In this document: piece by piece, positions 27,469 to 36,513 of the stretch
How positions within the stretch are numbered: position 1 is the stretch's first letter
Layout of the letters: each line of letters begins with the position of its first letter
Assembly: GCA_018673175.1 (NCBI GenBank)
Contig: JABHDF010000026.1
Span: forward strand, 1-64,000
DNA length: 64,000 bases
Origin: Rhodobiaceae bacterium
GTDB lineage: Bacteria > Pseudomonadota > Alphaproteobacteria > RS24
Reading direction: 5' to 3'
Notes under the pieces: model-generated
Told to the model about the DNA's origin: nothing
The model's input: the letters and a program-made list of their open reading frames with translations, nothing else
Databases searched by the model: none
Translations under genes and position numbers: made by a program

Positions 27469-28247
27469 AAAATCGAATAGGCTCCGTCGATAACGAATAA
27501 ATCGCCGGAGTGATAACTGGAGGCATCGGACGTCAAATAGACGGCCATGCCGCCAAAGTCTTCTGGCTGTCCCCAGCGTTTGGCGGGCACGCGCGGAATG
27601 ACGTTTTGCTCAAACTTCTCATTGCCTTGGGCGCCTGCCGTCATATCGGTTGCAATCCAGCCCGGCAAAATTGAGTTGGCGCGCACGCCATAGCGCGCAT
27701 GTTCCACGGCGATCGATTTCATCATCGAAATAACCGCGCCTTTGGTAGCTGCATAATGTTGGTTGCGCGCAGCGCCTTCAATGGCGGCCAGGCTTGCGAT
27801 ACCCACCAGCGAACCACCCGGATCGCCAGCTTTGGCACGTTCCACCATATGCCGGGCGGCGGCACGAAGTGTGAAAAATACGCCATCCAAATTCACCGCC
27901 AAAACATCGCGATAGGCTTGTGTGTCCATTTCGGCGAAAGAGCCGCCTAATTTGCCAATGCCCGCATTGGCGAACACGCTATCGACGCGCCCCATAGTGG
28001 CCAAAGTATCGGCCATGGCCGCGTCGACGCCTTGTTCGTCGGCGACATTTACTTTCCAGCTTGCGGCCTTGACGCCTGTGGCGCTCAGCTCGGCGACAGC
28101 TTTTTCATTGTTCGCTTCATTGGTTCCCCAAATCGCGATATCGGCGCCAGCTTGTGCCATGGCCATGGCCATGCCGAGGCCAATGCCGCGGTTGCCACCG
28201 GTTACCAAAGCAACTTTTCCAGATAGATTAAATGGTTGATATGTCAT
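27465..28247 (-). CDS. short-chain dehydrogenase/reductase
   Basis: This is a classical SDR with the cofactor motif VTGGNRGIGLGMA (about 15-27), the NAG motif in VFANAGIG, catalytic Ser in GIASLAAIEG and YxxxK in HYAATKGAV. The C-terminus (YHSGDLFVIDGAYSIF) is typical. The closest named families are gluconate 5-dehydrogenase and 2-deoxy-gluconate 3-dehydrogenase, but the substrate cannot be fixed from sequence. It is convergent with acuI, overlapping by four bases, and has its own promoter candidate upstream. Confidence 0.85.
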   Translation of the reverse strand: MTYQPFNLSGKVALVTGGNRGIGLGMAMAMAQAGADIAIWGTNEANNEKAVAELSATGVKAASWKVNVADEQGVDAAMADTLATMGRVDSVFANAGIGKLGGSFAEMDTQAYRDVLAVNLDGVFFTLRAAARHMVERAKAGDPGGSLVGIASLAAIEGAARNQHYAATKGAVISMMKSIAVEHARYGVRANSILPGWIATDMTAGAQGNEKFEQNVIPRVPAKRWGQPEDFGGMAVYLTSDASSYHSGDLFVIDGAYSIF

Positions 28248-28271
28248 GTGTTGTCTCCCTATTTGGCCGCT

Positions 28272-28299
28272 AGTATAGAAGCTCCACCCAAGTTGCCAA
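28272..28299 (-). promoter_or_regulatory. candidate sigma70-type promoter of the SDR gene
   Basis: On the minus strand TTGGCA (28299-28294) and TATACT (28277-28272) are 16 bases apart. Each box matches five of six consensus bases, and the pair lies 25 bases before the SDR start. Confidence 0.5.
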
Positions 28300-28351
28300 G
28301 AGGTATAAACAGGTCATTGAGTGAAGTCCGCATCAATGGCAAGTTAGACAA

Positions 28352-28810
28352 ATGATTCCTCGTCTCTCTTTCTCGCTGGTTGTTGCGGCGCTTTTGTGGC
28401 TCTCGCCGATGGGGCTGACGCGCGCGCACGCTGTCTCTGTTTTGGAAATCCAAACCCTGGATGGAACCACCCACAAGTTTCGGGTCACCGTGGCCCGAAG
28501 CCCAGCTCAGCAGGCGCAAGGTCTGATGCATGTGTCTACCATGGCGCCGCGCTCGGGCATGTTGTTTCCTATGCAGCCAGCGCGGCGCGCCCGATTTTGG
28601 ATGCGCAATACGCTGATCCCGCTGGATATGATTTTCATTTTACCCGGCGGGCGCATCGAGCAAGTCGTGACGCGAACGGACACGAAATCCGATGTCTCGA
28701 GCGCTTCCTTTGGCAAAGTCAGCGCCGTGCTGGAACTCAATGCAGGCGAGGCCAAAGCGCTCCATATTGGCATTGGTGATTTGGTAAAAATGAACGGAGT
28801 TAGCTTTTAA
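28352..28810 (+). CDS. DUF192 family secreted protein
   Basis: The 152-residue protein has a cleavable signal peptide (about 1-26, ending RAHA) followed by a compact DUF192 domain: VARSPAQQAQGLMHVSTMAPRSGMLF and RFWMRNTLIPLDMIFI. DUF192 proteins are small beta-rich proteins of unknown biochemical function. Its stop and the next start share bases (TAATG), so translation is coupled to the SRAP gene. It is divergent from the SDR gene. Confidence 0.85.
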   Translation: MIPRLSFSLVVAALLWLSPMGLTRAHAVSVLEIQTLDGTTHKFRVTVARSPAQQAQGLMHVSTMAPRSGMLFPMQPARRARFWMRNTLIPLDMIFILPGGRIEQVVTRTDTKSDVSSASFGKVSAVLELNAGEAKALHIGIGDLVKMNGVSF

Positions 28811-29523
28811 TGTGTGGTCGATTTGCCCTCGCGACGCCGCCAGAAGCGATGCGCCAAATGGTCGATTTTTCCAATCGGATGAATTTTCCCGCGCGCTACA
28901 ACATTGCGCCCACCCAACCCGTCTCCATTATTCGCGCCACGCCAGGCCCCGAGATGGCTTTGCTAAGTTGGGGCTTGGTGGCGCCTTGGTTAAGTGCTGA
29001 GCAAGTGGGCGATAAATCGGCCCGCCCGCAAATCAATGCGCGCGCTGAAACCATCACGCAAAAACCAAGTTTTAAAAATGCCTTTCGCCGCCGCCGCTGT
29101 CTCATTCCCGCCGATGCGACCTATGAGTGGGATCGCAAAATCGGCCAGCCATATCGCATCCATAGAAAAGACCAAGCGGTATTTTTCATGGCTGGTATTT
29201 GGGAAATTTGGGAAGGCGCCGACGGCAGCGAAATAGAAAGCTGCGCGATTATCACCACCGCGGCCAATGAGGTTTTATCCGCCGTGCATCATCGTATGCC
29301 CGCGCTGATAGCGCCAAAAGATGCCGAAAGCTGGCTGTCGACGCCCGAAACCCAAGCGCATAGTTTGCTGCCCTTGTTGGGCGATGCGGTACAGGCCGAA
29401 TTTTGCGTTACGCCGATATCGAAACGGGTTAACAAAGTGAGCGAAGATGATGTAGCGCTGTGGGACGAGCATCGCGTGACCCCGCCAGAAGATTTGGCGG
29501 CCGACCAAATGGATTTGTTTTAG
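28810..29523 (+). CDS. yedK: SOS response-associated peptidase (SRAP/HMCES family)
   Basis: SRAP proteins shield abasic sites in single-stranded DNA by forming a thiazolidine link through Cys2. The protein starts MCGRFAL, giving the required Cys2. The other active residues fit NARAETITQKPSFKNAF and CLIPADATYEW, with the His in SAVHHRMPALI. The 237 residues match YedK. No LexA box was recognised upstream; expression is probably driven through the DUF192 gene it overlaps. Confidence 0.9.
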   Translation: MCGRFALATPPEAMRQMVDFSNRMNFPARYNIAPTQPVSIIRATPGPEMALLSWGLVAPWLSAEQVGDKSARPQINARAETITQKPSFKNAFRRRRCLIPADATYEWDRKIGQPYRIHRKDQAVFFMAGIWEIWEGADGSEIESCAIITTAANEVLSAVHHRMPALIAPKDAESWLSTPETQAHSLLPLLGDAVQAEFCVTPISKRVNKVSEDDVALWDEHRVTPPEDLAADQMDLF

Positions 29524-29531
29524 GAGAAATT

Positions 29532-30374
29532 ATGACCAGTGTTGTGGACCATATTATTATTGCGGTGGATGACCTAGAGCAGGCCACGCAAGACTATGCC
29601 CTAATGTTGGGTCGCGCACCAAGCTGGCGCGGCACGCATCCTGACTATGGCAGCGCCAATACATTGTTTCGTATTGACAATACCTATCTTGAATTGCTGG
29701 CCGCCGATGGCGAGGGCTGGGCGGGCGACATGGTGCGCAACGTAGTGGCAAGCGAGGGCTCTAATCTGTGTGCCTTGGTTTTTGGCACGCAAGACGCCAC
29801 CGCCTTTTTAGAAAATGCGCGCGCCCAAGGCCTCGAAGTCGCAGACCCCGTTGACGGGCATGGCATCGACACAAAAACCGGCGCGACCCGCACATGGCGC
29901 TCGATGCATTGGGATGGCTCGGCGGCGCGCGGCATTTTTTCTTTCTGCATCCAACACGATGACCTGTCGGCTTTGCCGATGGCCGAGATAGAGGGCGAGG
30001 GCGCCATTCACGCCGTCGACCATGTGGTGGTGCAAACGCAAAGCAGGGCTGCGGCAAAAAAATTCTACGGCGACCAACTCGGCATCCGCTTGGCGCTAGA
30101 GCAGTCGAAACCCGATTGGGGCGGCGAGATGTTATTCTTCCGCACCAATTCGATGAGCATTGAAGTGGTTGCGTCGCCAAAGACCGGCGATACGGATAGT
30201 CTTTGGGGCTTAGCGCTAAAAAGCCAAGACATAGAGGCGACACAAAAACGCATGCGCGAGGCAGGCATTGAGGTTTCGCAGGTGCGCGAAGGCCGCAAAC
30301 CCGGCACGCGCGTTTGCACCGTCAAATCGCATGCCGGCGGCGTGGCCACGCTGATTGTCGAACACGGAAAATAA
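29532..30374 (+). CDS. VOC/glyoxalase-like domain protein
   Basis: Two vicinal-oxygen-chelate modules are visible: VDHIIIAVDDLEQATQDYALMLG at the start and VDHVVVQTQSRAAAKKFYGDQLG in the second half. The first module fits the glyoxalase_3-like domain. VOC proteins include dioxygenases and isomerases, so no reaction can be assigned. The start is ATG 29532, six bases after AGGAG; the track start lies inside the SRAP gene. Length is 280 residues. It is probably the third gene of the DUF192-SRAP operon. Confidence 0.75.
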   Translation: MTSVVDHIIIAVDDLEQATQDYALMLGRAPSWRGTHPDYGSANTLFRIDNTYLELLAADGEGWAGDMVRNVVASEGSNLCALVFGTQDATAFLENARAQGLEVADPVDGHGIDTKTGATRTWRSMHWDGSAARGIFSFCIQHDDLSALPMAEIEGEGAIHAVDHVVVQTQSRAAAKKFYGDQLGIRLALEQSKPDWGGEMLFFRTNSMSIEVVASPKTGDTDSLWGLALKSQDIEATQKRMREAGIEVSQVREGRKPGTRVCTVKSHAGGVATLIVEHGK

Positions 30375-30397
30375 GCTAGCGAGGGTTAGCCTTGTTT

Positions 30398-30420
30398 GGG
30401 GTTTAGGGTTTAGGGTTTAG
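30398..30420. repeat. short tandem GTTTAGG repeat
   Basis: Three tandem copies of GTTTAGG lie between the convergent VOC and Sua5 genes and run into the Sua5 stop codon (TTA on the plus strand). A single related copy, GGGGTTTAGGGTT, appears at the end of thiD near 59624. No function is apparent; replication slippage is the simplest source. Confidence 0.6.
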
Positions 30421-31370
30421 CTTTTGGCGGCACGGCGCAAGCGATCGTTGATGGCTTCGCCCAAGCCGTCCTCGGGAATGGCCATAATGGCGAGGCGTTT
30501 GCCTTGCGCTTCCGCCAAGGCATCCATAGCGTGCAAAGTAGAAAACAGCTGTGCGGCCGCCTCGTTCATATCGCCGCTGGCGCTTAAATTAGCCGCGCAT
30601 GCCTCGGGGGCCTGTGGGCCAAAACCGATCAGCAATTCATCTGTGTTGCCGCTTTGGGCGTTCAACCGAAGACGGGCTTTGGGCGCGTAATGGCGGGCCA
30701 ATCGACCGGGCGCGAGCTTGGCCTCGGCGTCTTGTGTCTCTGGCACTTCGTCCAGTTTCTCGCCCAAACAAGTCTCAATAGAGGCGCGCGAAAGCCCGCC
30801 TGCGCGCAGCCAAACGGGGCCGCCAGGCAAACACCCGATGATGCTCGACTCGAGGCCAATAGCGCAATCGCCGCCATCTAAAACCGCAACATCGGGCAAC
30901 ATGGCGGCCACATGTTCGGCTCGGCTGGGGCTCAACCGACCCGACGGATTGGCGCTGGGCGCAACCACAGGGCGGCCAAACTCGCGCAATAGATTTTGCG
31001 CGAGCCGATGCGCCGGAATGCGAATGGCCAGCGTGTCCAGCCCCGCCGAGGCCAGCGGATGAACGGGGCAATCTGGCGTGCGCGGCAAAACCAAGGTCAG
31101 GGGGCCGGGCCAAAACTGCGCTGCCAGTTTTTCAGCCGTTTCGTTAAAAACGCCCAATTGGCGGGCGCTCTCGAGGTCTGGCACATGGCAGATGAGCGGG
31201 TTGAATTGGGGGCGGTTTTTTAGCGCATAGATTTTGGCAATCGCGTCACCTTGGGTGGCATCGGCGGCCAGCCCATAAACCGTCTCGGTGGGCATGGCCA
31301 TAGCTTCGCCTTGGCGCAATAGCGCGGCGCAAAGTTTCAGGCCTTTCGTATCGGCGGCAATCAGCGTCAT
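30417..31370 (-). CDS. tsaC: L-threonylcarbamoyladenylate synthase (Sua5 type)
   Basis: This enzyme makes threonylcarbamoyl-AMP for the t6A37 modification of ANN-decoding tRNAs. The YrdC domain shows MAMPTETVYGLAADA, the KxR-like KNRPQFNPLICHV and APSANPSGRLSPS. A further C-terminal Sua5 domain of about 110 residues makes it the long, Sua5-like form. I chose ATG 31370 (MTLIAADTK) with GGGAG upstream; the track start at 31430 adds 20 unlikely residues. The product is 317 residues. Confidence 0.9.
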   Translation of the reverse strand: MTLIAADTKGLKLCAALLRQGEAMAMPTETVYGLAADATQGDAIAKIYALKNRPQFNPLICHVPDLESARQLGVFNETAEKLAAQFWPGPLTLVLPRTPDCPVHPLASAGLDTLAIRIPAHRLAQNLLREFGRPVVAPSANPSGRLSPSRAEHVAAMLPDVAVLDGGDCAIGLESSIIGCLPGGPVWLRAGGLSRASIETCLGEKLDEVPETQDAEAKLAPGRLARHYAPKARLRLNAQSGNTDELLIGFGPQAPEACAANLSASGDMNEAAAQLFSTLHAMDALAEAQGKRLAIMAIPEDGLGEAINDRLRRAAKS

Positions 31371-31487
31371 TTTGTGGCTCCCAAATGGGCGAATTGCGCT
31401 TGCCGCACAATCACAATAAGATGGTAGCAATTAGATAGATCAGTGCCAAGTTGATTGGAAGTCAATTCCTTGGCGGATAGGATTGTT

Positions 31488-32555
31488 GTGAGCGATAGAA
31501 AAACAGGCGCGGGGCAAGCGCACGGTCTGCGGTACCCATTTGAAGATATTCCCCAAGAGGGCGAGCCGATAGAAGTGGCCGACGGCATTTTTTGGGTTCG
31601 CATGACGCTGCCCTATTCGCTCGACCATATTAACCTATGGCTGCTGCGAGATGGCGATGGCTGGACGATTGTCGATACATGTGTCGATACCAAAGGCTCG
31701 CGGGCGCATTATGAAAATCTGTTTGCCGGTTTCATGGGCGGCAAACCGTTGAAAAAAGTCATCGTCACCCATTTGCACCCCGACCATGTGGGCCTTGCCG
31801 GCTGGCTGGTCGAGCGCTTTGACGCCGAATTTTACATGACCCGCACCGATTATCTGATGTGCCGCACCATGGCTGGTGACACCGGAAAAACCGCGCCCGA
31901 AGAAGGCATTCAGTTTTACCGCGCCGCTGGCTTTGATGAGGAGGCCATTGGTCGTTACCGCGAACGCTTCGGCAGTTTTGGCACCCATATTCATCCGCTA
32001 CCCCAAGCCTTTCGGCGTATCCAGCAGGGCGATACGGTAAATATTGATGGCCGGGAATGGCACATTGAAATTGGCTCTGGCCATGCGCCCGAACATGCGT
32101 GTCTGTATTCGCCAGAGATGAAAGTACTGATCTCGGGCGACCAAGTTATCCCGCGCATCTCGTCGAATGTCTCGCTGTTTCCAACCGAGCCGATGGGCAA
32201 TCCGTTGCAAGATTGGATTGATAGCTGCCATCGCTTGAAGTCGGTTCTGCCGGATGATGTTTTGGTTTTGCCAGCCCATAATGAGCCGTTTTATGGGCTT
32301 CATGCGCGCCTGCAAGCGCTTATCGATGGGCACGAAAAATCGCTCGTGCGCCTGCTCGACGTTTGCGCCGAGCCGCGCCGTGCGATTGATGGAAAAGTTT
32401 TCTCGGTTCTGTTTAAGCGCCGCATTGGCCGCGAGGTGTTCTTTATGGCCTCGGGCGAAAGTCTGTCGCACTTAATGTGTTTGGTGCATCGGGGCAAATT
32501 AGAGATGAATTTTGACGAAAACGGCGTATGTTATTACCAACAAACCGCCGCTTGA
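31488..32555 (+). CDS. metallo-beta-lactamase-fold hydrolase
   Basis: The metal-binding signature [14 protein letters not shown] lies near residues 94-107, followed by GHAPEH and [11 protein letters not shown], and a C-terminal winged-helix-like domain ([21 protein letters not shown]). This layout matches the LACTB2-like group of MBL proteins with a C-terminal helical domain. The substrate is unknown. The GTG at 31488, with AGGA five bases upstream, is a better start than the track TTG at 31455 and gives 355 residues. It sits just upstream of xseB. Confidence 0.75.
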   Translation: MSDRKTGAGQAHGLRYPFEDIPQEGEPIEVADGIFWVRMTLPYSLDHINLWLLRDGDGWTIVDTCVDTKGSRAHYENLFAGFMGGKPLKKVIVTHLHPDHVGLAGWLVERFDAEFYMTRTDYLMCRTMAGDTGKTAPEEGIQFYRAAGFDEEAIGRYRERFGSFGTHIHPLPQAFRRIQQGDTVNIDGREWHIEIGSGHAPEHACLYSPEMKVLISGDQVIPRISSNVSLFPTEPMGNPLQDWIDSCHRLKSVLPDDVLVLPAHNEPFYGLHARLQALIDGHEKSLVRLLDVCAEPRRAIDGKVFSVLFKRRIGREVFFMASGESLSHLMCLVHRGKLEMNFDENGVCYYQQTAA

Positions 32556-32592
32556 TCCTGCGTCCCGCAGGCGAAATGAAAGAGGATTTGGC

Positions 32593-32838
32593 ATGTCGCA
32601 AAAGACCAAAATAGACATCGCAGAAGATATTTTAGCGCTCAGCTTCGAGCAAGCTTTGGCAGAATTGGAAAGCATTGTCGATCGTTTGGAAACAGGCGAT
32701 GTGGCGTTAGAAGAATCGATTGAGATTTACCAACGCGGCGCCCAATTGCGCGCCTATTGCGATGATAAATTGAAAAGTGCACAAGCGCGAATTGAAAAAA
32801 TTACCGGCGGCGTCACCAGCCCGCTGGACGCCGACTAG
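32593..32838 (+). CDS. xseB: exodeoxyribonuclease VII small subunit
   Basis: This small helical subunit of exonuclease VII acts with XseA on single-stranded DNA. The sequence shows [33 protein letters not shown], the whole family core. Start ATG 32593 (MSQKTKID) gives 81 residues, normal for XseB; the track start would add 27 residues from within the upstream gene. It is three bases before ispA, the usual xseB-ispA-dxs order of proteobacteria. Confidence 0.93.
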   Translation: MSQKTKIDIAEDILALSFEQALAELESIVDRLETGDVALEESIEIYQRGAQLRAYCDDKLKSAQARIEKITGGVTSPLDAD

Positions 32839-32841
32839 CCG

Positions 32842-33741
32842 ATGCCCGAAACCGCCGCTGACTTCCATACGGCACGCGAGCAAGCCACAGCTCTGGTTCG
32901 CGCCCAATTAGACGATATTTTACGCCTACCCCAAGGCCCCGAAAGGCGCCTTGTCGAAGCCATGCGCTATGCAGCTTTGGATGGCGGCAAGGGGTTTCGC
33001 CCGTTTTTATGTCTGGCGACCAGCGATTTATTTGGCGTGGCGCAATCTCAAGCTGTGCGGGTGGCGGCGGCGTTAGAATGCGTACATTGCTATTCGCTGG
33101 CGCATGATGATTTGCCGGCCATGGATGACGATGATTTGCGTCGCGGTCGGCCAAGCTTGCACAAAGCCTATGACGAGGCCACGGCGATTTTAGCGGGGGA
33201 CGCATTGCTGACTTTGGCATTTGAAATTTTGGCGGATCCCGCCACCCATGCAGAGGCTGAGGTTCGTTTGGCGCTGGTCGCGAATTTGGCGCGTGCGGCG
33301 GGCATGGATGGCATGGTTGGGGGGCAAACGCTGGATATCCTGTCCCCTGATTTATCTCTCGATGTGGCCGAGCTAACCCGCTTGCAGGGGCTAAAAACTG
33401 GGGCTTTGATTGGTTTTTCGGTTGCGGCAGGCGCTGTTTTGGGGGCGGCCGATGAGCCCCAGACGGCGGCGTTAAAAGACTACGCCCAAGACCTTGGCTT
33501 GGCCTTTCAAATTGCCGATGACGTTTTGGATGTCACCCAATCCAGCGCAACGCTGGGCAAAACAGCGGGCAAAGATAAAGCCGACGGCAAAGCCACGTTC
33601 GTCTCGCTTTTGGGGCTGGAGGGCGCCCAACAAGAGGCCGAAAAAAGGGCCGCGCAAGCCGAGGCCCACCTGAGCCCCTTTGGTGAGACGGCTGACCCCC
33701 TGCGACAAGCGGCCCAGTTTGTTATTCAGCGAAAGAACTGA
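32842..33741 (+). CDS. ispA: farnesyl diphosphate synthase
   Basis: This short-chain prenyltransferase joins DMAPP and two IPP to farnesyl diphosphate. The first Asp-rich motif, SLAHDDLPAMDDDDLRRG, has the two-residue insertion of the bacterial short-chain type, and the second is AFQIADDVLDVT. GGKGFRPFL binds IPP. Length is 299 residues. It supplies the substrate for the polyprenyl synthase at 9.6-10.7 kb and is cotranscribed with dxs. Confidence 0.95.
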   Translation: MPETAADFHTAREQATALVRAQLDDILRLPQGPERRLVEAMRYAALDGGKGFRPFLCLATSDLFGVAQSQAVRVAAALECVHCYSLAHDDLPAMDDDDLRRGRPSLHKAYDEATAILAGDALLTLAFEILADPATHAEAEVRLALVANLARAAGMDGMVGGQTLDILSPDLSLDVAELTRLQGLKTGALIGFSVAAGAVLGAADEPQTAALKDYAQDLGLAFQIADDVLDVTQSSATLGKTAGKDKADGKATFVSLLGLEGAQQEAEKRAAQAEAHLSPFGETADPLRQAAQFVIQRKN

Positions 33742-33774
33742 TAGAACACGGGGAACTCAGAGGGATTTGGTTTT

Positions 33775-35697
33775 ATGACCACGCCATTGCTTGACCGTAT
33801 TCATAGACCTGCCGATATGCGCCAATTAGCGAAAAGCGATTTGGCGCAATTGGCGGATGAATTGCGCACGGAAATGATTTCTGCCGTGTCAGAAACCGGC
33901 GGCCATTTGGGCGCGGGCCTCGGCGTTGTCGAGCTGAGCGTGGCTTTGCATTATGTCTTTGATACGCCCGACGATCGATTGATTTGGGATGTTGGCCATC
34001 AGGCTTACCCGCATAAAATTTTGACAGAACGGCGCGACCGTATGCGCACGCTTCGCCAAGAGGGGGGGCTTTCGGGCTTCACCAAACGCGGCGAAAGCAT
34101 TTACGACCCCTTTGGTGCGGGTCACAGCTCTACATCGATTTCGGCCGGGCTTGGCATGGCCGCGGCACGCGACTTAGCGGGCAAAGATAATCATGTGGTC
34201 GCCGTCATTGGCGATGGCGCCATGAGCGCGGGCATGGCCTATGAGGCGATGAATAATGCGGGCGCCATGGATAGCCGCATGGTGGTTATTCTCAACGATA
34301 ATGACATGTCTATCGCGCCGCCTGTGGGGGCCATGAGTGCTTATTTGGCGCGCATTTTATCGGGCACAACCTATTGCTCGTTCCGCCGCATGCTGAAAGA
34401 TTTGGTCAAACATATGCCAGACGCGGTGCAAGAACGCGCCCGCCAAATAGAAGAATATACGCGTGGCTTCATGACGGGTGGCACGCTGTTTGAAGAAATG
34501 GGCTTTTATTATGTCGGGCCCATTGACGGGCATAATTTGGAGCATTTGCTTCCCGTTTTGGAAAACGTCAAGAAAATGAAAAACGGCCCTGTGCTCATTC
34601 ATTTGGTCACCAAAAAGGGCCATGGCTATGCGCCTGCCGAAGCCTCTGACGATAAATATCACGGCGTATCGAAATTCAATGTCGTCACCGGCGAGCAGGT
34701 AAAGTCGAAACCGAGTGCGCCAAGCTATACCGGCGTATTTGCCGAAAGCCTCATCGAGGCGGCGACCCACGACGAAAAAATCGTCGCCATTACCGCGGCT
34801 ATGCCGTCGGGTACGGGGCTGGATAAATTTGGCAAAGCTTTCCCAGAGCGTACGTTTGATGTGGGCATTGCCGAACAACATGCGGTGACTTTCGCAGCCG
34901 GCATGGCAAGCGAGGGCTTCAAGCCTTTCGCCGCGATTTACTCGACGTTTTTGCAACGCGCCTATGACCAAGTGGTTCATGATGTGGCCATTCAAAATCT
35001 GCCCGTGCGCTTTGCGATTGACCGTGCCGGGCTGGTGGGCGCCGATGGCCCCACCCATGCGGGCTCCTTTGATGCCGCGTTTTTGGGCACTTTGCCAAAT
35101 ATGGTGCTGATGTCGCCGGGCGATGAAGCCGAGCTGAAACATATGGTGGCCACCCAAGCTGCTTTTGATGAGCACCCAACCGCTTTGCGCTATCCGCGCG
35201 GGGAAGGTGTGGGCGTAGAGCTGCCCGCGCGGGGCACGATATTGGAAATTGGCAAAGGCCGCGTTATCCGCGAAGGCGGGCGTATTTGCTTGTTGTCCTA
35301 TGGCACACGGCTGGGCCAAGCCGAACTGGCGGCTGACCAATTGGACGCGCAAGGGTTTCGCACCAGCGTCATTGATGCGCGCTTTATGAAGCCTCTGGAT
35401 GAAGACCTGATTTTACGCATGGCGCGCGAGCATGAAGTTTTGCTTACCCTCGAAGAGGGCGCGATTGGCGGCTTTGGCAGCCATGTGATGAACCTATTGG
35501 CCCGCCACGGCCATCTCGATGGTGGCTTGAAGTGCCGCAGCTTAACTTTGCCCGACACTTATATTGACCATGGCAATCCGGCGTCTATGTATGATTTGGC
35601 CGGCCTCAATGCGGCGCAAATTATAGAGACCGTGCGCCAACTTGTGGGCGCGGATGAGGCGCAACTCAGTGCTGCGCCGCCCAAAGCTGGCGAATAG
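33775..35697 (+). CDS. dxs: 1-deoxy-D-xylulose-5-phosphate synthase
   Basis: This thiamine diphosphate enzyme condenses pyruvate with glyceraldehyde 3-phosphate, the entry step of the MEP pathway. Seen are [32 protein letters not shown]-like [13 protein letters not shown], the ThDP motif [18 protein letters not shown], and the catalytic region [17 protein letters not shown]. The 640-residue length is complete. It lies between ispA and tlyA, 33 and 18 bases away, in one operon. Confidence 0.96.
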   Translation: MTTPLLDRIHRPADMRQLAKSDLAQLADELRTEMISAVSETGGHLGAGLGVVELSVALHYVFDTPDDRLIWDVGHQAYPHKILTERRDRMRTLRQEGGLSGFTKRGESIYDPFGAGHSSTSISAGLGMAAARDLAGKDNHVVAVIGDGAMSAGMAYEAMNNAGAMDSRMVVILNDNDMSIAPPVGAMSAYLARILSGTTYCSFRRMLKDLVKHMPDAVQERARQIEEYTRGFMTGGTLFEEMGFYYVGPIDGHNLEHLLPVLENVKKMKNGPVLIHLVTKKGHGYAPAEASDDKYHGVSKFNVVTGEQVKSKPSAPSYTGVFAESLIEAATHDEKIVAITAAMPSGTGLDKFGKAFPERTFDVGIAEQHAVTFAAGMASEGFKPFAAIYSTFLQRAYDQVVHDVAIQNLPVRFAIDRAGLVGADGPTHAGSFDAAFLGTLPNMVLMSPGDEAELKHMVATQAAFDEHPTALRYPRGEGVGVELPARGTILEIGKGRVIREGGRICLLSYGTRLGQAELAADQLDAQGFRTSVIDARFMKPLDEDLILRMAREHEVLLTLEEGAIGGFGSHVMNLLARHGHLDGGLKCRSLTLPDTYIDHGNPASMYDLAGLNAAQIIETVRQLVGADEAQLSAAPPKAGE

Positions 35698-35715
35698 CGG
35701 CTTTGGAGTTGGGCC

Positions 35716-36462
35716 ATGAGCGCCACAAAAACCCGCCTCGACCAGCATCTTGTTAATCTCGGATTGTTTGACAGTCGCGCGCAAAGTGCGGCTGCCATTA
35801 AAGCGCACCAAGTCAAAGTCAACGGCGTGGCGGCACGAAAAAGCTCGCAAATGGTATCGCCCAGCGACGAAATTATCGCCGCGCCCGCGCATGGCTATGT
35901 CTCGCGCGGCGGGCTAAAGCTCGAGAAGGGCCTGGCGCATTTTGCTTATCCGATAGAAGGAAAAACCGTCATCGACATTGGCGCCTCGACGGGCGGCTTT
36001 AGCGATGTGGCGTTGCAAAATGGCGCCGCCCATATTCTGGCGGTCGATGTGGGGCGCGACCAACTGCACAAGAAACTCAAAACCGATGCGCGCGTCACCA
36101 ATTTTGAAGGCCTGAACGCGCGCCATATCACCCCCGATACATTCGACACAAACATTGAGGCTTTGGTCTGTGATGTCAGTTTCATCTCGCTGGAATTGGC
36201 TTTGGATAGCGTGCTGAATTTGATTGTCCCAGGCGGCTGGGCTTTGGCGCTCATCAAGCCACAATTTGAGGCAGGCAAGAGCAATCTAGGAAAAAATGGC
36301 GTGGTCAGTGACCCGGATATGCACGCGAAAATCTGTGCGCGTATCGAGGCTTGGTTGAGCGCGCATCCTTCGGGTTGGGATGTCGATGGCATTATTGAAA
36401 GCCCGATAAAAGGCCCGCAAGGCAATGTCGAGTTTCTCATCGGCGCGCGTAAAACGTCATAA
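35716..36462 (+). CDS. tlyA: TlyA family rRNA (cytidine-2'-O)-methyltransferase
   Basis: TlyA methylates ribose in 16S and 23S rRNA and affects capreomycin sensitivity in mycobacteria. The protein has an N-terminal S4 RNA-binding domain (RLDQHLVNLGLFDSRAQS at about 6-24) and a FtsJ-like SAM domain with VIDIGASTGGFSDVAL and a Lys in LIKPQFEAGKSNLGKNGVV. Length is 248 residues. It closes the xseB-ispA-dxs-tlyA operon and is followed at once by a strong terminator. Some homologues are called haemolysins, a label without support here. Confidence 0.92.
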   Translation: MSATKTRLDQHLVNLGLFDSRAQSAAAIKAHQVKVNGVAARKSSQMVSPSDEIIAAPAHGYVSRGGLKLEKGLAHFAYPIEGKTVIDIGASTGGFSDVALQNGAAHILAVDVGRDQLHKKLKTDARVTNFEGLNARHITPDTFDTNIEALVCDVSFISLELALDSVLNLIVPGGWALALIKPQFEAGKSNLGKNGVVSDPDMHAKICARIEAWLSAHPSGWDVDGIIESPIKGPQGNVEFLIGARKTS

Positions 36463-36496
36463 AAAAACCCGCGTCGGTTTGCCAACGCGGGTTTTT
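36463..36496. terminator. bidirectional intrinsic terminator between tlyA and fbaB
   Basis: A-run, ACCCGCGT, loop, ACGCGGGT and a T-run form a perfect stem flanked by As and Ts on both sides, starting one base after the tlyA stop. It can end transcription from either direction, which suits the two convergent operons. Confidence 0.9.
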
Positions 36497-36513
36497 GATT
36501 TCGCGAAGGCCGC

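Noticed and set aside
34357-35352. 331-residue minus-strand ORF inside dxs
   Set aside because: It lies wholly within dxs, is rich in His, Arg and Gln as expected for an antisense frame, and has no recognisable domain.
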